A stretch of DNA of 64,000 bases from Massiliimalia sp050943535 (GTDB lineage Bacteria; Bacillota; Clostridia; Oscillospirales; Ruminococcaceae). The notes beneath the pieces were generated by a model. The model worked only from the letters and a program-made list of their open reading frames with translations, was not told the origin of the DNA and searched no databases. Shown one piece after another: positions 59,957-64,000 of the stretch. The DNA is taken from the NCBI GenBank assembly GCA_050943535.1, contig JBMNPJ010000005.1:1-64000 (forward strand). Direction: 5' to 3'. A program made the translations under genes and the position numbers. The stretch's first letter is position 1. Each line of letters begins with the position of its first letter.

Positions 59957-62083
59957 ATGGAAAGTACAGTCAGGCAGGAAAATGCAGCTTTTCCCAAGAA
60001 CCGGATGAAAAAGAGAAAAACAGCTGCCTCAAAACCGCAAAACAGCGAAAAAGTAAGGCGGATGTTTCGGCGTTACCGGCATGTGATTGCCTTGATTGCC
60101 ATATTGCTGGCAACCTTTTTTATTGGATATTATTTTGATGTATTTGTCATTCAGGGAACCAGTCAAAGCCCTGCGTGTATTATTCAGTCTCAGCCCGCTT
60201 ATTCTGTTATTCCTGATTTGAAAAAAGGGGATACCATCAGTCAGCAGTTTGAAGCGGACGGAAGGGATATTACCGGGTTTGCTTTGGATTTTGGTACCTA
60301 TCAGCGTGCTAATCCTGGAACCCTTTACTTCACTTTGACAGATGTTGAGACGGGTACAGTTCTGTTTGAACAGAGAATGGCGTCCAACGGTTTAGCGGAC
60401 AATCAGTTTCATCAGATTATTTTCGAAAATGCTCCGGTTTCCTGCGAGAAAGGACAGAAACTCTCTATTAATGTTTATGTAGAGGATCTGGCTCCGGATG
60501 CCACGCTAACTTTATACCGCACAGAGCGGGACGGTTATTATCAGGGCGTTCATATCCGTAACGACCGCATTGAAGAAGATTTTGATTTGGCGTTTCAGGT
60601 TTATTCTGGACAAAACGCATATTTGCGGGTTGTATACTATCTCTTTATTGTAGGCTGCGCCTTATTTTTCATGTTTGTCTACGTATTTGTATTTGTCTGG
60701 CGGGGCAAACCAAAACGAGAACTGATTGCGGTATTGGTGATTTTCTTTTTTGGAGCAGCTTATTCTCTGCTGCTGCCTCCGAATGCGGTGCCGGATGAGC
60801 CTAATCATTTTACCACTGCATACCACTATTCCAATGTGCTGTTGGGAACGGATCAATATGACAACTATGATGAAGGTTATGTGGGGATGCGTGCCGGTGA
60901 TGTGAGTTTTATCGGGCTCAATGCAAAACCGGATATTTCTGTCTATAGTACTATAAAAGACCATTTGTTGGAAACCTGTCCGATAGAAGATATGGTACAG
61001 AGTTCTGCCAACATTATTCCTGCACCCCAGTTTTTGTATACTTTTTCTACCTTGGGAATTACCTTGGGACGGGTGCTTCATTTAGGGTTGGTTCCTACTT
61101 ATTATTTAGGCCGTTTTTTTAATCTTTTCGCTTATTGTATAGCGGTTTATTTTGCTATGAAGCTGATGCCGTTTGGAAAGATGACCATGTTTGGAATCAG
61201 TATGCTTCCGATTGCATTGCAGCAGGTTGGTTCTGTTTCTTATGACGTCATGATTAATGCACTAGCATTTTTACTAATTGGTGCAGTTTTCTATTTGGCA
61301 TATGGAGAAAGAAAAAAGCCTATCCGTTTCATCGAAATGATTTTGGTGTGTATATTGGGGATTCTGTTAACCATGTGTAAAACCGGTGCTTATGCATTGA
61401 TTTTCCTTTTGGTGTTTATCATTCCCTGGAAACGGTTTTCCAGCAAAAAGACGGCGTATTGGTTTAAGGGATCCGCTGTAATTGGAATTGTAGTGGGATT
61501 TTTAATTTATTCTCTGATCAGTTCTATTTGTTTTGTACAGGCAAACCCGTCCATTTATTTGAAGTGGACAGAAACGCCTACATTGGCGTATACAGTGGGT
61601 GATCTGTTGTCAGATCCGGTACACACCATCCAGCTGTTTGTACGTACCTTGGCATACCAAAAAGATTTTTATACTGAAACAGTTACCGGACATCTGTCCT
61701 GGTTTACTATTAAAATGTCACCATTTTTGATGATTGTGTTTGGTGTTTGGATTCTGCTTACTGGAATTCGACCGCTGAAGGAAGAACAAAAAATGACTGC
61801 TGGCGTGAAATGGTGGGTGGCATTATTGGCGCTGGGATGTTTTGGAATTGTCCTTTTAGGTATGGCAATTGGGTGGACTCCTAACACCTATGAAATTATT
61901 CAAGGGGTACAGGGACGTTATTTCTTACCGTTTTTACCATTGTTACTGCTTCTGGTACGGGGTTCCTGGCTGAATCTTTCCAAAAATGCGGATGGGGTCA
62001 TCATCTTTTCTGGACTTTGGATTCAGCTGTTGACCATATTGGATTATGCCCGGATTATTCTGCAGGGGGTATATGTACCGTAA
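59957..62083 (+). CDS. DUF2142-family polytopic membrane protein
   Basis: A 708-residue membrane protein: a basic cytoplasmic N-terminus, one helix, an extracytoplasmic beta domain of about 180 residues, then about 11 helices. LLPPNAVPDEPNHF near residue 275 is the DUF2142 signature, with acidic residues like those of GT-C glycosyltransferases. It may transfer sugars in surface-polymer synthesis. I prefer ATG 59957, after GGAGG; ATG 59930 lacks a ribosome site. Confidence 0.75.
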   Translation: MESTVRQENAAFPKNRMKKRKTAASKPQNSEKVRRMFRRYRHVIALIAILLATFFIGYYFDVFVIQGTSQSPACIIQSQPAYSVIPDLKKGDTISQQFEADGRDITGFALDFGTYQRANPGTLYFTLTDVETGTVLFEQRMASNGLADNQFHQIIFENAPVSCEKGQKLSINVYVEDLAPDATLTLYRTERDGYYQGVHIRNDRIEEDFDLAFQVYSGQNAYLRVVYYLFIVGCALFFMFVYVFVFVWRGKPKRELIAVLVIFFFGAAYSLLLPPNAVPDEPNHFTTAYHYSNVLLGTDQYDNYDEGYVGMRAGDVSFIGLNAKPDISVYSTIKDHLLETCPIEDMVQSSANIIPAPQFLYTFSTLGITLGRVLHLGLVPTYYLGRFFNLFAYCIAVYFAMKLMPFGKMTMFGISMLPIALQQVGSVSYDVMINALAFLLIGAVFYLAYGERKKPIRFIEMILVCILGILLTMCKTGAYALIFLLVFIIPWKRFSSKKTAYWFKGSAVIGIVVGFLIYSLISSICFVQANPSIYLKWTETPTLAYTVGDLLSDPVHTIQLFVRTLAYQKDFYTETVTGHLSWFTIKMSPFLMIVFGVWILLTGIRPLKEEQKMTAGVKWWVALLALGCFGIVLLGMAIGWTPNTYEIIQGVQGRYFLPFLPLLLLLVRGSWLNLSKNADGVIIFSGLWIQLLTILDYARIILQGVYVP

Positions 62084-62107
62084 CCAGAGAAAGGAGACCG
62101 TTTGATT

Positions 62108-62974
62108 ATGCGGGAATATGATCAGGAGACGCTGCAGCGCATTCAAAACGTTGAGCTTGGTATATTAGACGATTTTATTTGGATCTGTAAAAAATATCAT
62201 TTAGAATATTTTGGGTTTGGCGGCACTGGGATTGGTGTTTTGCGTCATGGAGGATTTATTCCCTGGGACGACGATATTGATGTGGCTTTAACCCGAAAGG
62301 ATTATGATACCTTTTTGCAGGCAGCCGAAAAAGAATTTGGGGATAAATATGTGATCATGAATGCACAGACAGACCCAAATTATCCTTTGGCGACCACCAG
62401 ATGGATGCTTCGGGGAACCAAATTTCGGGAATATTCCATGAAGGATATTGATTGCCCTTTGGGAATATTCTTGGATATTTATGCCTTCGATAATGTACCG
62501 GACGATGACGCCTTAATGAGAAAACAGGCCAGAGAAGTCTGGTTTTGGAACAAACTGATGATTTTGCGGAGCCTGCCTTTTCCAGTGCTGGGATTTACCG
62601 GTGTAAAAGGCAGCCTGATTAAAGCTGCGTGTGCAGTAATCCATTATGGAATGGCAGTTTGCCATATTTCTAAAAAATGGCTGGCCTCCAAAATGTTGCA
62701 GGCGACTACCCGCTATAATCATCTGGATACCAAGCGGCTGGCGTATTACTGTGATACCAGCCCGTATACCAATATGATGGAGAAAGAAGAGCTGTATCCT
62801 TTACAGGAGCTGGATTTTGAAGGCAGAAAGATGACATTTCCCCGTGAAATGCATCGGATGCTGGAGGTGCTGTATGGAGATTATATGCAGCTGCCTCCGC
62901 CAGAAAAGCGGAAAAACCATTTTCCTTATGAATTGGATTTTGGAGATCATTTATACCGCGGAGACGATGAGTAG
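62108..62974 (+). CDS. LicD-family phosphotransferase
   Basis: A 288-residue protein with the LicD nucleotidyltransferase-fold pattern: FGFGGTGIGVLRHGGFIPWDDDIDVALTR (G-G-T, D-D-D-I-D metal residues) at about residues 38-66. LicD proteins attach phosphocholine or other phospho-groups to surface glycans. TTG 62102 is an alternative start. The neighbours are surface-polymer genes. If phosphocholine is added, the endolysin's choline-binding-like repeats may target it. Confidence 0.88.
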   Translation: MREYDQETLQRIQNVELGILDDFIWICKKYHLEYFGFGGTGIGVLRHGGFIPWDDDIDVALTRKDYDTFLQAAEKEFGDKYVIMNAQTDPNYPLATTRWMLRGTKFREYSMKDIDCPLGIFLDIYAFDNVPDDDALMRKQAREVWFWNKLMILRSLPFPVLGFTGVKGSLIKAACAVIHYGMAVCHISKKWLASKMLQATTRYNHLDTKRLAYYCDTSPYTNMMEKEELYPLQELDFEGRKMTFPREMHRMLEVLYGDYMQLPPPEKRKNHFPYELDFGDHLYRGDDE

Positions 62975-62995
62975 CCTTGGACAGGAGTCGATGGA

Positions 62996-64000
62996 ATGAA
63001 ATTAAAGGATAAAATCTTAAAAGATACCAGTCATCTGGGAAAAAAGACTTATGTTTGGACGATTTTATCAGGGACCGCCTATGCTGCCACCACCTTTGTG
63101 CTCACCTGGCTGGTGACCATTGTTTTGGGAAAAGAGGGGGCGGATCCGTTTAATTTTGCCTATACTACCGGTCAGCTTTTTTTGACTCTGGGATTTTATG
63201 GAATGCGGGTGTTTCAGGCATCTGATTTAAAGCAAATTTATTCTTTTGAGGATTACTGGGCATCCCGTATTATTTCCTGCGGGCTGATGATGGCGGCGTC
63301 TGTGGGATTTATTTTGATCAATGGATATGACTGGGAAAAAGCACTGCTTATTTTCCTGGTATGTGCATACCGGGGATTTGATGCGGTGAGCGATGTGTTT
63401 GAAGCTCTTTATCAGCAAAATGGCCGTATGGATATTTCCGGACGTTCTTCTTTTTACAAAATCGGAGCGTCTACTTTGGGATTTGTTGCGGTGTTTTTGG
63501 TGACAAAGAGTCCTTTATGGGCTACTTTTGCGGCGTTGGTGATTACCATCGGGGTATGGCTGTGGTTTGATTTGCCGGTTTGCCGCCATTTTGCGGTGTT
63601 GGGACTTCCCAAAAGCACCGGCTCTTTAAAAAGTCTGATGATTGCCTGTCTGCCGTTGTGTTTGGGGAATTTCCTTTGCAATTATATTTACAGCGCCTCT
63701 AAATTTGCCATTGACCAGCAAAATCTGGCTCAAGGGTATCAGACCATTTTTACTACCCTGTTTATGCCGGCATCCGTGATCAATCTGTTCAGCGGATTTG
63801 TATTTAAACCCATGGTGACTTCTCTTGCTACCAGTTGGGAAGAAAAAAGGTACAAACACTTTAACCGTACATTGATTCGCCTGAGTTTTCTGGTGTTGGG
63901 GTTGACTGTCGTTGCAGTAGCCGGCGCTTATTTTTTGGGAATTCCGATTCTATCCTTTGTGTATCATACGGATTTACGGGATTATCGTCTTCATCTTCTG
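62996..64000 (+). CDS. Polysaccharide flippase (Wzx/MATE-like), 3' end outside window
   Basis: The frame from ATG 62996 (after AGGAG at 62983-62987) stays open for 335 codons to the window end. It encodes at least eight hydrophobic helices and begins KKTYVWTILSGTAYAATTFVLTW, as in O-antigen/teichoic-acid flippases of the MOP superfamily. It would move lipid-linked polymer units across the membrane, in line with LicD and the DUF2142 protein. Confidence 0.8.
   Translation, partial: MKLKDKILKDTSHLGKKTYVWTILSGTAYAATTFVLTWLVTIVLGKEGADPFNFAYTTGQLFLTLGFYGMRVFQASDLKQIYSFEDYWASRIISCGLMMAASVGFILINGYDWEKALLIFLVCAYRGFDAVSDVFEALYQQNGRMDISGRSSFYKIGASTLGFVAVFLVTKSPLWATFAALVITIGVWLWFDLPVCRHFAVLGLPKSTGSLKSLMIACLPLCLGNFLCNYIYSASKFAIDQQNLAQGYQTIFTTLFMPASVINLFSGFVFKPMVTSLATSWEEKRYKHFNRTLIRLSFLVLGLTVVAVAGAYFLGIPILSFVYHTDLRDYRLHLL

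Noticed and set aside
1..64000. tRNA or rRNA genes, and an intact insertion sequence
   Set aside because: I found no cloverleaf, rRNA motif or transposase gene; the recombinase is that of the prophage.

Overview
The window reads as a chromosome segment of a low-to-mid GC Bacillota, most likely a gut-type member of class Clostridia: strong AGGAGG-type ribosome binding sites, frequent GTG/TTG starts, YitT, MATE, Rrf2, LicD and ROK families, and an integrated HK97-type siphophage with a large serine recombinase. I cannot name a species from the sequence.

Layout. (1) 1-9813: a metabolic gene cluster behind a long structured leader. It holds two NCS2/AzgA-like permeases, two small TIGR03792-like alpha/beta-barrel proteins, an iron-sulfur-flavoprotein-like reductase, a short-chain dehydrogenase, two nearly identical RibD-C-type reductases, a flavodoxin-like protein and a ROK repressor. 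Every function except the dehydrogenase and the regulator is present as a pair. The set looks like an uptake-plus-reductive-conversion pathway for a heterocyclic (purine-, pteridine- or flavin-like) compound; the substrate is unknown. (2) 9814-18430: host genes (Rrf2 regulator with PatB/MalY C-S lyase, GH2 beta-mannosidase, HD hydrolase, MATE exporter, YitT membrane protein), with two copies of a non-coding repeat, each directly after a terminator hairpin. (3) About 18575-55700: a prophage of roughly 37 kb. (4) 55957-64000: host nucleoside hydrolase, GH20 hexosaminidase, Gfo/Idh/MocA dehydrogenase, then the start of a surface-polysaccharide block (DUF2142 protein, LicD, flippase cut by the window end).

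Prophage logic. The leftward arm carries the recombinase, an unknown protein, two lipoproteins and a CI-like repressor. A two-promoter, three-operator switch at 22801-22933 separates it from a rightward early operon: Cro-like protein, Rha, antirepressor, HNH nuclease, SSB, initiator with an internal iteron origin, DnaB helicase, and many small proteins including a five-zinc-knuckle protein and a Lar-like anti-restriction protein. The late region follows the usual order: HNH, terminases, portal, protease, capsid, connectors, major tail protein, tail assembly chaperone with a -1 frameshift, tape measure, Dit, tail-tip protein with S74 chaperone domain, BppU/collagen fibre, two tail accessory proteins, small membrane proteins/holin, GH25 endolysin. 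At the right end lies a compact unit: two tiny hydrophobic peptides divergent from a ribbon-helix-helix regulator across a shared operator region.

Most notable: the duplicated-pair cluster and its pseudoknotted leader; the peptide/RHH unit at 54870-55504; a structured RNA-like repeat in three prophage gaps with compensatory base changes; the frameshift and a probable AUA start in the tail genes; and a small Cys-rich host gene whose upstream region appears to have been replaced at the left prophage boundary.
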